NCBI GenBank assembly: GCA_964036295.1
Contig: OZ038463.1
Span: forward strand, 15,983,069 to 16,047,068
Origin: Plumapathes pennacea
Taxonomy: Eukaryota > Cnidaria > Anthozoa > Antipatharia > Myriopathidae
DNA: 64,000 bases
Reading direction: 5' to 3'
Part shown: positions 41,701 through 55,141 of the stretch, in pieces
Layout: each line of letters opens with the position of its first letter
How positions within the stretch are numbered: the first letter of the stretch is position 1
Translations under genes and position numbers: made by a program
The notes under the pieces: generated by a model
Databases searched by the model: none
What the model saw: only the letters and a program-made list of their open reading frames with translations
Told to the model about the DNA's origin: nothing

Positions 41701-44700
41701 TTCTTTCTTTCTGGATCACGCGGTTTTCCCAATCTATTTTCAAAATAACTAATATCTTTAATTGGCCGGTCCAAGGGATGCCTTCTAATAGTCAGTTCAC
41801 AACAAACATTCGTATTTTGATGGCCCTTTTCTGTTTTAGTTCTTTTTTTGAGGAGATGTCATGCAGTTCTTTCCAAGAGCTGAATAAAATATAATTGCTT
41901 GAAGAGTACGTCGTGTCAACAAAATATAAATAAACCGGAGTTTCCATACCAAAGAGTACGGCCGTTTTCATTTCTTCTTCACGGCTTTGACAGTAGTTTT
42001 ATCGAGTCGAAAATGGACCACGGCCGATCGATTGTTTTAATGCAAATTTTGAATGCAATTTCTTTCCTTAATTGCACTCACTTTAGTACGTTGAAGAGAC
42101 TGGACTTCTATACTTTAAAGCTTATTAAGTTTTAGTTGCCGTAATATAGGTGCCTGATGAGTATCTTAAGGACTTTTGTGCAGCTGGTTACTAAAATTAG
42201 GTTTCGCAAATAGGAACAAAGCCCTATTGAACAAGGAAAACGTTAATGGATCTTGTACTTGTCTCAAAGCTCCGGTTTAACGCGTATTGTAACCATAACA
42301 ATCGTTTTCTCTTTACAAAACTTCTACATGAGTTGCTGCTTTTTGATGATTAATTTGTCACCATCTATATTGACCCCGCCGCCTTCAGTCATTGTTTACA
42401 AGGACACTACGGGCTTCTGGCACGCAACCAAACATTTTTTCTTTTTTAATTAAAGTGCTGAGACTATGTCTTTTTTTTACAGCGAAGAACATTACAACTT
42501 GTATATCTCCTTATAGAGAAACAGATTTAGCTACTCTTGCACTGCATAAAAATGTTAGTAGTTATTATGCATCCATCTGATCTATTTGATGTTATCTTAT
42601 GCGTTTACAGATACCCCTTTTGTCGGATTGCTTCGATAAAAATACCAGGCCATGATTAGCTCTAGTATTTACTCTAAAAGGCAAATTGACTCGGCACAGA
42701 TAGAAAAAAGTTCTATGGCAAATTGGCATTTGGTTTTCAAATTAAACCTAAAGATATATGATCATTTAAATTAATTCTAATATAGTTAATATAGTGTTCG
42801 AGTTGTTGTGGCGCGGAATATTAATGTTTGTTATTTTGAGTTCGTATATTTTTGTCTGTTTACGAACACGGCTTTAAAGGCCGTGTTCGTAAATGCCAAC
42901 GAACAGTTTTCTTTACGTAACTCAACATTATCGTCTCTGATAACATCGATCTTCATCACTTTCAGGGCAAGAACACATCAATTGGTTTTACAAAGATTCG
43001 ACTGACACATTAGCTCCACACACACTTGTCAAGGATTGCAACCAATTCACGAGTCTCTTACCTAGATCACTAATCCGAGTGCAATATATTAATAGTATAA
43101 ATGATACACGAGGCTCAGAAAAATCTCAGTTTTCTAGATCCGCTGTGCACAATGGTTTCAGGATTGTGGCCCTGCGTGTTTGGGGGTTTGTGTTTGTATC
43201 AGCTGTGATCCCACCATCCAAACAGCTAAAACAATATTTTTTTTTGGTACTCAATGAAGTTGACTAAAATACCGTGTCAGCGAATTTTGATCCGTTTTGT
43301 TTTAAGGATTTTATTCTCGTTTAAAGTGGAGGGAGCGTTTCAGGACCCGTTTTTTATACAAACTCTTTAATAAAAAATGAACGAAACAAAAAATCAAAAA
43401 TCGCTGGCTCGGTATTGGAGAAGAATGTGTTGTCTACAGCTAACGAACATTTGAGCAATATTGACCAAAACGCTCGAAAGTTTTGTTTCCCGAAAGACCT
43501 GATTTTTCGTGAAAATATTTCATCGATCTGATCTGGTCACACTCTACCTTTAAAGTGTATGAAAAATATAATACTAGATCTGCATTCTTCAGTCCCAGAC
43601 CTTTATAACGATATATTGTACGTATATATATCTTAAATAGCCACGCTATAATTATATTTTTATTATTTATATTTTATATTTTTCCGAGAATATTTTTGTG
43701 GAACGCGCGAACCTTTACCGAGACCTTAAAGATTAATTTTGCAACTAACTCGTTTGAGAAGGTGATATTTTTTGGCCTAAAAGTCATATCATATTTGAAC
43801 AGCGGACATAATTTGCCCGCACTGTGCCGTGCTGTGCTAAAGTCTCAAAATCCGGTTCAGGTTGTCCGGGTTTAAGATTCTCTTTGAAGTAACATTTGCA
43901 ACTACTCTACTAAACAAAGGCTCCAACGAGAAAGGAACCTATGCACAACTATTTGGTTGTTTGATGAGCCGCCATTCACGGCTGTTTACAAGGGGATAGG
44001 GTAACACTTTAATATGTCCTCCTTTTCTAATCCGCGTGTTTACAAGCAGGCGGGACGGCATAGCCATCCCGCTGGTTTGATCTTCGACTTTGATCTTCGA
44101 ATAACATGTTTCTGGGGAAATGCAAGATTCTATGACAAGGCCGTTCGAGGTTGCAGGGTGAGTTGCTGTTTAGAGCACTGAAGGCGCGACTTTCTTGGAG
44201 GTTCGGGTGGCATACTTCTCTAGAAATGTTTTTGAATGCAGTTTCCCTGAAAGGAAATTTACTACTTTTTCAGGGTACTTTTGAGCAAAATAAGATCTGC
44301 AAAGCAGCCTTCTTGAATGCGCTTGTTAATTAGTTGATAGCCTAGAGCAAAATATTCAAGGCGCGAGCTATTCAAGGGGTGTGGGGTTCGGGGCATTGTT
44401 TCCCGGAAATCTTGAAATCCAGTAATCTCTTCATTCATGCATTTTCAGGGAACTTTGGTTACCTTTTCATTTACACGTACATATGTGACTACGCATGGCG
44501 GGTAGCACAAAATAATATGATAGATTTTTGGGGAGGTGGGAAGTAGGCAACTTTCAAAGCGTGTTTTCATCGTCCGACTCCTCCAGTCGATAATTATAAC
44601 AAGTCTCTAAGAAACCGTCGATACTAGGCTGAATTAAACAGCTACATGGTCTGCCATTCTAAACAGCTGTAGTTGGCACACAGCGAAGCACGTGATTATC

Positions 44701-44760
44701 ATGAACTACGCCAACTTTACCAGTTCACGCCAACCAATCAATGTGTGCCATTCTCGTCCC
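38800..44760. other. gene-poor AT-rich region
   Basis: I find no supported gene. Minor items: a 20-bp near-duplicate containing TCTAGAAAACCCC at about 39175-39210 and a hairpin at 42859. Short frames are all without recognisable content. Confidence 0.45.
42859..42893. repeat. perfect 14-bp stem hairpin
   Basis: TTTACGAACACGGC, 7-base loop, GCCGTGTTCGTAAA. No mismatch. No gene nearby that would need a terminator. Confidence 0.8.
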
Positions 44761-44769
44761 CCCCTCCCC

Positions 44770-44771
<2 letters not shown>

Positions 44772-44814
<43 letters not shown>
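44772..44814. repeat. poly(A) tract, 43 A
   Basis: Uninterrupted A run after CCCCCCCTCCCCGC. Could be a retroposition tail or slippage. Frames through it (poly-Lys) are not genes. Confidence 0.85.
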
Positions 44815-44816
<2 letters not shown>

Positions 44817-44819
44817 AAA

Positions 44820-47800
44820 AAGAAAATAAAAACCTCAGTGAGTGTATCTGTGACCAGAGTAATTACTTTTACTACATTTTTGGTTTTTGAACGTCAATCG
44901 AAAACTATTCTAAGGCGTAAGTCATGACAATGAAGGGATCATTATTTCTTATTGCCCGGCGGCACATTATAGTCTATATAATGTGTATCAAAAGTATTTT
45001 ATGGACATCTCATAAATATTCAATTTGTAATTCTCGGTACCATTATTACTTACGTAAGCTTAAAATAATAGTTAATTTAAAATTAGAACAAGTTTTGATG
45101 TGTATAGCTAAGCAAATCTCAAGTTTCTATTAAAAATACGCTTTTCTGAATCCAAGGACACTTATAAAACCTATCTATTCTCTGTTCACAAAATAATGTT
45201 TGGAGCTGTAAAGAATAATATAGCCTCTGGCACAAGCTTGCCCACGCAATTCTCACACATGCTCGAAGGCTAAAGCCGTTTCACTGCTACTAAGATGAAT
45301 GAACACCTGTCTCTTATACTGACGTCTTACGACTGTGCACGGTTGGTAGAAATTTCTTTTGATTTTAAGGAATTGTAACTCTTAAAAAATAATCAATTGA
45401 CTCCAGTATCAATGGCATTCAGTGATGATTTACGTTCCTGACAACTTGGTTTTGAAAACTTTTATTTTATGCGGCTTTCTTGGTCAAGTTTCAATTTCGC
45501 TATTTTTTTACCATGATAGAGGATTGACACGAATAAATATTAGATACACTAGAAAAGTCATTGAAGAAAAAACTAAAAGCCTGTTTGTCAAATTTAATTA
45601 CTCAAATATTCAAGCTCTCTATAATACCATTCAGCTTATGCCAGGCATGTTGTCGTGTTTTTGGCTTTTTTATTTTATTTTTATTTTTATTATTTAAGCT
45701 GATGCAATTGGGACAGATGGACTGACACAGCAGTCGTGTCAGGCTTAAACGAAACCTGTCAACAAAAAACACACTTTCATAAACTTGGCAACATATAAAG
45801 AAGACGGCTGCATTTTTGACATTATTGTATAGCTGAAATCCCCGGAAAATGCAGTGTGATTATTACTAGCAACAGAATATTTTCAGTATAACTGCGTATC
45901 AGTACACTTAGCAATCTAACACCACACGAGGTCATAGTTTGAATTATCTTGCTTTGCTTTGACTACAAATTCTTATCAAGCGCGAGACACATTATTCTGT
46001 GTTTTGAAAACAATTACGGGGAAAATATTTTCCCAGCACTTTACTTCAGTCTGATATTGTGAGAAACGCTTTTTGCACTTAAACTCGTGCCACTGATGTA
46101 GGTACTAAAATCCCACTGCAAACTATCGTTGAATGACACTTCTTCCGCTTTGGTAGACAGCAGCACTTAATTTAAGAACAAGTCATAAAATAGAATAAAA
46201 TGAATGAAGAGAAAGAAACGTTATAGCGACTCAGTACTACGTCTGACTCATCATGTAAGCAGCATATTATATACGTTTTAACAAGTCCAAACGTATCCGT
46301 CACTTTCACACAGTGAGCAGAAAAGCGAAACACAAAAGACAAAAAAATAAAAAAGTAAATAGAGACTACCGCTCAGCAAATTAAAAAATAATTGGACATG
46401 AAGAAATATATTTTCATGGTCCCACTTGCACCGATCAAAAATCTCATTCTGAAGAAATGCCTTGTGCTATTTGCTTTCGTTTAGCGCATTTTTATGTTTA
46501 TATTATTTTTGTTGAAATTTGTGGTAAGAAAGTCGTTAGTTTGTTTTCCGCGGTCGACGTATAGCTGTTAACCATATGCCGTTGGCTATTTTTTTTTCTG
46601 CCAGTAATTATATGTCGGCATAAGGATTGACATGTGCAATATCCAACAAGATTTCATGTTGTAGTTCTCTCCTTCTATTAAATTTTCCAGGTCGCAGCGC
46701 TATACCTCGGCATATGAACTGTTTACTGAAAATGCTCCAGGGATTTGCGTATGAGAGAAAGACTGAGGTTGTTGTGAATAATTGTGGTTGTTGGGATTAA
46801 TATGCAATTATTCATAAAGCGTTCTTATTTTTTTCGTTTAATCCATCAGTTCTTCTCTTACGCTGCCGGTTCACTGTGTGATGATCATTTTATATGCATA
46901 GTTTTTTAGTCAGAACTTCTATATGATGTTGCGACTGGCGATATATAACTTAATTAAAACAGTGTGTTGCTCTATTCTGCCTTACATACACGGATAAAAA
47001 TAATGCACAATTCCTCACAGTTAATTACCAGAGCAGTGTGCTTTGAAAAACAACTGAAGTGTTTGCCTCGTTTTGCCAGGAAGCGCTCAAGATGTCTGCA
47101 TCTATCTCGGATGCATTGTAGAAAAAAAAAAAAACAAAAACAACAACAAAAAAAACATATCCTAGCTACTTTACTTGCTTTAGATATTTATTAATAATAT
47201 CCTGAACGCACCGGTAGGAAGGACGCAAAAACAAAGACCACTTCATTTATAAATAATATTCATGCTTTTGACCATAACATTTAGTAAAACTAGAAAGCTT
47301 TTGAAGCGATATTTAGTTCGGCATTGCTCGCAAATATATTTCAACTTTCTATCGAGCTACGTAGATCTCGTTTTCCCGCTGTTAGGAAATTGTAAATTCA
47401 TTTTGGTTGCATCGTAGAACTAACGTACTATGTATAGTATTATTGCGCTGGCGAGAGAATAAAAGAAAGAAGAAAAAAACCAGAGGTAATATGTTTGATT
47501 CGTTCGTTACTTACCGACCCAAAACGATGAACTTTGCTGAGACGAGAACGGAACAAACGGACTTCGAGAAGCTCCAGGCGGTCGAAGGCGAGTTGTGAGT
47601 GACACAAGTCGTTGTGATTTCAAACTCCCAAATTCAGATTTTCGACCTCTCTGCGCATTCTCTAATTGATTTCTATTATGAGCCGACACGCTGTCCTAAT
47701 TCATGTTTATATAATTCATAAGTTACGGACATTCTAATTAAATAGGGAGTAGAGCCTGAGGAAAAAAATTGTCTTTCTGTTTATCTCACTTCCTGAAGGG

Positions 47801-48350
47801 ATTTGAGACGTTCTTTTAGAATTTCACTTTATAACACGCAATACATATAAACATAAGAAATTCTCGAAACCTTCAGATTATAAAGAAGTGTTTCTCGATC
47901 ATTATTTGCCTTAGTTTCGGACTACGAGTGGTGTCAAATTCAGCACGCAAAACAATTGGTGATGCAATGTTTTAATGCCCGGAAAACCATCAACTGACAA
48001 ACAAAGAACATGGACTAATAACACATAGTCAGATGCTGTTCGACAATATTCAGTATCCAAGCCCCTATCAACGAGGTAGTCTTTCCCATAAAAATAATAG
48101 AAAAGGTTGCATTGTGAAAGTTTGAATAAATTCTGAGTAAATTGTTCTTTTTTTAGACAGGGATTGGAAGTAGAACTTAGGAAGGCAAATCGATTTACAG
48201 TTAATTAAAATATGGTTGGCCGGCAAAGCGAGAAAGAAAAGGTAAAAGCAAGGTGTATTAACAATAGTTACTGTGCAATTATGTTAGAGTGCAGGGCATT
48301 GTCTTCAGTGGCTGAAGGTAAATTATGGATTGTATTTACCATTTATCTAA
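44820..48350. other. no gene seen
   Basis: AT-rich. A frame at 45422-45697 (91 codons) has hydrophobic ends but no recognised family. Confidence 0.45.
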
Positions 48351-48502
48351 CTTAATAATAATAATAATTTGCCTTTATTGTTTTATGATTTTTACATATT
48401 TGAAATTAATAGCCAAAGCCAGAGGCTTATATTGCATAGGCATATTGACTGACAAATCAAATAACATTAACAGAGAAATAAAAAAAAAAAAATACATACA
48501 TA

Positions 48503-48527
48503 TAAAAAAAAAAAAAAAAAAAAAAAA
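48503..48527. repeat. A-rich runs in the LINE 3' UTR
   Basis: Two A runs (48480-48492 and about 24 A at 48503-48527), T runs on the element strand. Confidence 0.75.
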
Positions 48528-48661
48528 GAGATGTGCTATGCACATTCATAAATTATTGGTCTAATACACAAGCATATATTATACAGTACATTATTACATG
48601 CATATAATTATCAAAGGCATATCTACATGCATACATATAGTTAGTATAGTTGTAGGGTGAA

Positions 48662-51510
48662 CTAGTAAGTGAGGTGTAGGAAATATGACTTCAATAACCT
48701 CTTGTAGTTAAATTGTTTCAGCGACTGGCGAATTGACAGTGGAATGGAATTCCAGATGTTAGGAGCTTGTGATCTAATAGCAAATTTGTATTTTAGAGAG
48801 TCTTTATGTAGGTCATGTTTGTGTCTGGTATTATGATCATGGTATTCTTGATTAAATTTAAGAAATGCAGATAAAGGATTAGGAAGCAATTTGTTAATGT
48901 GAGAAAAAACAAAGCATGATATCTGTAATTTGTAGATATTGAAAATAGTTAGGATATTTAGTCTATCAAATAAGGGTTGTGAATGGGTACGAGGTGGGGA
49001 GTTAGTGATTATCCGAGCAGCCTTTTTCTGTAAAATAAAGAGAGGTTGTATGTGAGTGGGGTAGGTTGAGGCCCATATTAGATTACAATATAGTAGATAA
49101 GGTAGAATCAGAGAGTTATATAGAACTCTGAGGGTGTTATTGTCAAAAAATTGGCGGGTTTTGCTGATGATACCTAGTGCTTTTGAGATCTTGGTCTGTA
49201 TGGTTTGGATGTGGGGTACCCATGAAAGATTTTGGTGTACTACAATGCCTAGAAACTTAGTGTGCTCCACCCTATCAATATTAGTTCCATTGATGGAGAG
49301 GTTAATGTCACGGAGGTTAACTTGTTTTCTGGCTGGATGAAATAAAATAAACTTAGTTTTGTCAGGATGAAGGGTTAATTTGTTAGCTGCTAACCAAGAT
49401 GCAACACATTTGAGTTCAGTATTAACAATATCCATGAGATTTTGAGTATTTTTATGTTTAGCAAAAATATTCGTGTCATCAGCAAAAAGAATAAAGGCTA
49501 AATACTTTGAGCAGTTAAATATGTCATTGATGTAGATTAGGAAGAGCAAAGGTCCTAATACAGATCCTTGGGGAACCCCACAATTTATTTTCTTGAGGGA
49601 AGATTTGGAGTTATTGATTTGAACATATTGTTGCCTGTCACTTAGATAACTTTTAATCCAGGTTAGAGGGATGCCTCTAACGCCGTAAAACTCTAGTTTA
49701 TTAAGTAGGATTTGGTGGTTGACAGTGTCGAATGCCTTCTTTAGATCAACAAAAATTCCTATTGTAAATTCATTATTTTCAAAACCTTGATAAATTTGGT
49801 CAACAAGTTCAAGAACAGCCATCCATGTGCAGTGTTTTTGTCTGAAGCCATATTGGTGGTCATTGAGTATATTGAACTTAGTAAGGAACTCAGATATTCT
49901 ATGATAAACAACTTTTTCTAAAATTTTTGATAGGCATGGTAAGACTGAGATTGGTCTGTAGTTAGAGAAATTAGAGGCATCATTAGTCTTGTAAACAGGC
50001 ACTACCTTAGCAATTTTAAAGTTTTCAGGGAATTCTCCAGTAGAGAGGGATAAATTGTAAACTTTGGAGAGGGGAAATGAAAGTAAATCAATTGCTGCTT
50101 TTATAGGTTGAATATTAAAACCATCCAGACCTTCACTTTTACTATTTTTTAGTGATGATACTATTGTACAGATTTCACTGGAAGTTGTGGGGGAGAAAAA
50201 GAGATTGTTGTTGTAAGTACCTGTCATGTATTCTTTGTGGTTATTAGTGTTAGTTTGGGGAATCTTTTTGGTCAGGCATGATCCAATGTTAACAAAGTAG
50301 TTGTTAAATTTCTGTGATATTTGTTCCAAATTGGTATATTGACCACCTGAATCCTTCATAATCATTGGTTTTTGGCAGGATTGCTTTTTGGAGATTACTG
50401 ATTTAATAACTGACCAGGTGTTCTTTAAAGAAGAGCTAATAGAGGTTAGTTTATGATGATAATACAGTTTTCTGGCTATCTTTATAATGTTGTTATACTT
50501 ATTACGGTATTTGTTATATTTCATTTTATTTTCTGGTGTTGGATTGATTTTAGCCTGTTTATAAAGAGAATTCTTTCTCCTGCATGAAGCAAGAAGCCCA
50601 GGGGTGAACCATGGTTTTGAGTTCTTCTGGGACATTGAGTTGATTTGTTTAATAGGGAAGCACTGGTTATACATTGGGGTTAGATAGTCTGAGAATTGGT
50701 CATATGCATCACTAGCTGATGGGGCATTTATAATCGAGGACCAGTCTGTTCTCAGTAGTTTTAAACGAAAGGATTGGATGTTGGATGATGATATCATTCT
50801 CGAGTATCGAGGTTGAGGGTGCATGTCATAGGTAAGTTTGAGATTAGTCATTTGAAATATAGGAAGATGGTCAGATATATCAGTGTAAAATAAACCACTT
50901 GTTATGTCATAGTCTAAATTATTTGTAAAGATGTTATCAATGAGGGTAGCAGAGTGGTCTGTTATTCTAGTAGGTTTTGATATGAGGGGATAAAAGCTAT
51001 TAGTGTTCAGTAGATCCAGGAAGTCTTTAGTTGGTTTATGAGTATCGGCATTAAGAACATTGATGTTAAAATCTCCCATTAGATAAGTTGTCTTATTCTC
51101 AAAGCTGATTCTTGACAGAACACTATTAATACTTTCATTAAAATCATCTACACTCACCTCAGGTGGTTTATAGACACAGCCAATAATAATATTTTTACGA
51201 TTGGTCTGGGTTAATTCAGCAAATACAGATTCATATATTTTTGAATTGTTTGATGCAAGGTCAGGGCGAGCTTTGTAGTTATATTTAGAGTCTATATATA
51301 AACCTACACCTCCACCTTTTTTATGATCCCTGACATTGGATAAAAAATTAAATCCTGGAAGGTTGAAAATGTCTTTGTTATGTTCATCCAGCCATGTTTC
51401 TGTGATACCAAGAGCAGAGAATGAAATATCGAGTGCTTGCAGATATTCACTTAATTCCTCTGAGTGCTTTTTCAGACTTCTGATATTTAGATGGAATAGG
51501 GAAAAGGACT
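48662..51510 (-). CDS. LINE ORF2: APE endonuclease + reverse transcriptase
   Basis: One uninterrupted frame of ~950 codons. The endonuclease begins at FHLNIRSLKK (about 51490) and includes GITETWLDE, KKGGGVGLYI, CVYKPP, GDFNINVLN (about 51075) and SDHLPI (about 50870). After a linker comes the reverse transcriptase: YRPISVLPCLSKILEK, YGFRQKHCT, FVDLKKAFDTVNH, GVPQGSVLGPLLFLIYINDI and the catalytic FADD (about 49474-49485). The C-terminal part is typical of the CR1/Jockey/L2 group (LGIVVHQNLSW, YCNLIWASTYP). An internal ATG at about 51157 would give 831 residues but would cut the endonuclease, so it is not the natural start. It nicks DNA and copies its own RNA at the target. No stop or frameshift seen. 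Confidence 0.92.
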
Positions 51511-51559
51511 CAGTAGGTTGACTTCTCTCTCAGTAGGTTGACTTCTCTCTCGCTTCACA

Positions 51560-52110
51560 GCGAGTTGAAAATATTACCCTTCATGCACATCCTTTTTGTA
51601 CATTAGTTATCGTTTCATTAACGGCTGTAAATTTTCGAAATCATTGCTTCGCTCTGGATATATCACTGGGCAATATTTCAGTCGTTTAGCTCTAAAAATC
51701 AATGAAGCCAGGAACACAGTTTGATCAAAAATGATAATATCATTTTATAGTGCGGTGTGTGGTTACATCGCCGAATACCAAACAACCTCGGCGCAACCTT
51801 TCAGATTAAGATTCGTTAGATCCAAGTAAAGCCTATTTATGGTAAGAAACCACTACCATCTTTTTATTGGTTGCAGTTTGACAGGTGAAATTTCAATAAG
51901 CGTGAACAATAATTTATGGGCAATGATGGTCTGAACGAATACAAACAGAGTTCACAAAACAAGAAATAGACGTATGTACGTAAAGCGCGAATGAAAATAC
52001 ACATTCACAAATGGAAACGTCCTTGAAATTTGCTTTCATACTTTCTCAATCTTCGGTACGCAAATTCTAAATTGATGTTTTTCCAAAAGCCGTGTCACAG
52101 TTCACATAAA
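51560..52110. other. no gene seen
   Basis: No supported feature. Confidence 0.45.
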
Positions 52111-52112
52111 AA

Positions 52113-52362
52113 CTCGGGAGCAAAAATACATTTACAAGTGTAAATTATACAAGTTGGATCAATTTTCCTTTTTAACGTTAAAACAAACTAAACCCAATAG
52201 ACAAATACTGTCGTTGCATCTATGTAGCTGAGACCTGTATCCATGATATTATTTTATATTGTTTTATATTGTTTTACAGACTTTTATCAGAGTTGAAGTT
52301 GGTTTGTATAAAATCCGGGTAACAACACACGTGTAAATCAACCATCAATTGAATTGGCCCTG
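52113..52362. mobile_element. short relative of the 3.25-kb TIR element
   Basis: The right end TTGAATTGGCCCTG and the inner ACACGTGTAAAT match the terminal words of 20723-23976, and the left part shares ATTTACAAGTGTA...ACAAGTTGGA and GTTAAAACA with its left end. About 250 bp and non-coding: probably an internal-deletion derivative. Confidence 0.5.
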
Positions 52363-52369
52363 TAGGCTT

Positions 52370-54910
52370 GCTAACTCATTCAGCTGTTTCTCTTGTGAAA
52401 ACTTATACGAAATCTTCGTGTGAGTGCTCCCCAGGTTCCATTAAAAGTAACATTAATGCTGCTATCAGTGTGAAAGATACATTAGATAAAGTTAGTCTTA
52501 GGATATTTAAGCCTGTATTTGATATTTTAATAATTGTCTGCAATATTTATGAGCTGCACCAAATTTGTTGATGAGAACTCGAGTCACATAATGGGCTTTG
52601 CATTTTTTAAAATAGAATCAATGCTTGAGCTTCGATAAAGAAGAGCGGCAAAAAATGACATGAACTTCAAATATACGAAAGAAATAGACAGTTTAATGCA
52701 AAAAAATGACATATAAAATCACTGAACAGTCAGCATTCAATGTTAAGCTTATGTCCAAGTTAGGATGTGCAACACACCTAGTAAATTTGTAGTGATTTTG
52801 CTTTACTGCAAGACCCAATTTTATCATTTCTTTGTTGCATTTACGCCGAGTTTTTTTTAAGCGAATGCAGATAATGTTTGAAACTGCATCATCTGTGAAA
52901 ATTGCACCTTTTGGAGCTAATGTTATTTTTTCAAACCGCTGTAAATATCTATTTGATCTTGCTATTCTTTACTAGCTGACACATTTTTTCGACTTTTTTT
53001 AAATACAAATGTATTGCTGTCAAAAACAAAACAAAAAACAAACCCACTCCATTCAAAAACTACGTAAACATTTAGAATAATGTACCCAGGAGAGTTTAAT
53101 ATGTTTAAGCCACACCTTTACGTTTTATTTGACAGTTCATGGGATGAACTCGGGTTGGACGTTGCCATTTGTGCTCGTTTTGAAGTCAATCAAACAATTT
53201 AAAACTGATGTGACATTAAGGTGACGCTTGTAAACATATTTTCAACTCTCTCTGTTGGCTATAATATTCGACAATCGCTGTCGCTTTATGTGACTGTTTT
53301 CTAATCGAAAGCCCGGAAGCAAAAAAAAAAAAAAAAAAAAATCAAAGTTAGTAATAATAGAAAAGCCAGATGTCAAGTCTAAAGCAAACAGATATTGATG
53401 GCGCTTCGTAATTCGAAAGGATTTGTTTGTGTCGAAACGTTGTTGATTGGAACAGCCTTTTATATATCTAACCGAATGACCTGACTGCGCGCTGTCATAT
53501 TCTGGGTACATAACGAACACTATAATGGTGGAAACATGATGTGAATCCTCAATGACTACATTATATTAATGAGCAGCATTGTAGTGTATTGTTTTGTTGA
53601 GTGTAGTTCAGTTCTCGAATTGCGTTCCGCAAGCGAGTGAAGAGCTTAAGTCATCTCGACAAATCTTAGCAGGTATTGTATGGCATGTCTTTTTATTATT
53701 TATAACCCTTTCAGTTTATTTTCCACAATTGTTAAGACCATGAATAAAATCTTCTAAGCAAAACACCATTCAGACTAAGAGCTTTGGCTGATTTGAAGCT
53801 TTAGGTTTCCGATAATTTTAGAATTTCAGATTCGCCTTTGGGAACGAAGATTAGAGTACGAACTAAACTTGTCTACCAGGAAGAACTTTATGCTAGAATC
53901 GTATTTTAAATCGTACAATGATTGTTAAAATTAAACTTCTGTGGACATACCTTAGTTTGAAACAGAGAGAAGTCTTTTCACTGCTTCTTGAACCTGCTGT
54001 GACTGACCCCTTGTAGTGAATTTAGGGTTGCTCCGACTGCCTATTGAGTGATAAAAGCGGCAGTATTAGCATTGATGTAAAAGCTGCCACAAAAACCACT
54101 TAGCGGTGTTAAGATTATGTGTCCATATAAATTCAAAATGGAGAACTTTTGATCACTGTAATGGAGACACTGCAACAAGTAAGCGAATGGAAGACAAGCA
54201 AAGAGCAAAAAAGCAAAATCAGTATACTCATTGTGGCCGTGTATATAATTATTGTCAAACGTCGAGACTGTTTAAAAATGAAAATTTCAATCAGTTCGAT
54301 ATTTAAAATGAAAGATTCTTGATAAATATCAAATGGTTTCTATCAGAAACCTTTTAAGGTTTATATATTAATCTCACATTTTCAATCTGACTGTCAAAAG
54401 TCAGTTCAGAATTACCGGTTGGCAAAATTAATTTGCAATACCGATTAAAAAAAAACTTTTGCACGCAAAGTAATTTCGCTTCGAGTTTTGTCACGGAAGA
54501 CCCAAGCAATGATTATTTGCTAAGTTACTCAATATATACTAGGATAAAAACTGAACGCAGTGAACAACTCATCTTGAATATTGGGAGTTTTCCTTTAATA
54601 TTTAGCTGTATAGCCACTAATCGCTCGAAATCTCAGCCCAAGCTAGCTGCAAGGCAGGGAGCACAAAAACAACTCGATTTCCGAAAGTTAACTAAATATT
54701 TTACTACCAAGTATAGATCCATTCAAATGCAAATAGAAACTCCTGTGTGTGGCTGCTTTCATTGCTAAAACTTGAATGTACTCATTAAGAGCTTTTATCT
54801 AAGTGGTCACAGCTTAGGTTTTATTTGACAGTCTGGGTGTTGGAAGTGAACACTTAGAATGTACTCACTGAGAGCTTTCAATTATGAGGTGCCGTTACCG
54901 CCAATATTCA
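52370..54910. other. no supported gene
   Basis: AT-rich. A 20-A run lies at about 53321-53341. Frames at 52368-52571 and 54433-54768 (111 codons from a non-ATG start) have no recognised content. Confidence 0.45.
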
Positions 54911-54919
54911 GCCCTGTTT

Positions 54920-55072
54920 GATTTTGTAAAATGGTGCCCTCAGTTTATAAAATGGTGGGTAACATTTACTAAATGCTCAGAATATTTCATAAAATGATGT
55001 CACCAGTTTTGAAAATGATGACAATGATTTAGAAAATGGAGCGTCCGTTTCATAAAATGGAGCACCGTTTAT
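54920..55072. repeat. degenerate ~20-bp repeat (TTTATAAAATGGTG-like)
   Basis: Six or so copies of a word TTT(A/C)(A/T)(A/T)AAAATG(G/A)(T/A)G separated by short variable spacers, for example near 54925, 54947, 54989, 55008, 55031 and 55051. It ends about 70 bp before the small ORF at 55142. Confidence 0.6.
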
Positions 55073-55141
55073 TCAGCAGTCTGTTGACAACCTGCGGCTT
55101 ATGCGGCCGAGCAAACCTGGGACCCAGACCGTCAATCCAAC

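Larger units (their letters stand above)
48352..51530 (-). mobile_element. non-LTR retrotransposon (CR1/Jockey-type LINE), 5'-truncated
   Basis: About 3.2 kb on the minus strand. The 3' end (low coordinates) has a ~300-bp UTR with A/T runs (48480-48527) and finishes in short (ATT)n repeats at 48352-48369, as CR1/L2-type elements often do. The 5' end stops near the start of the endonuclease domain, at a 20-bp sequence present twice in tandem (51511-51530 and 51531-51550). No ORF1 is seen. The single long frame is undamaged, so insertion should be recent. Confidence 0.85.

Noticed and set aside
44673..44927. Frame with a long poly-Lys stretch
   Set aside because: Product of the 43-A tract.
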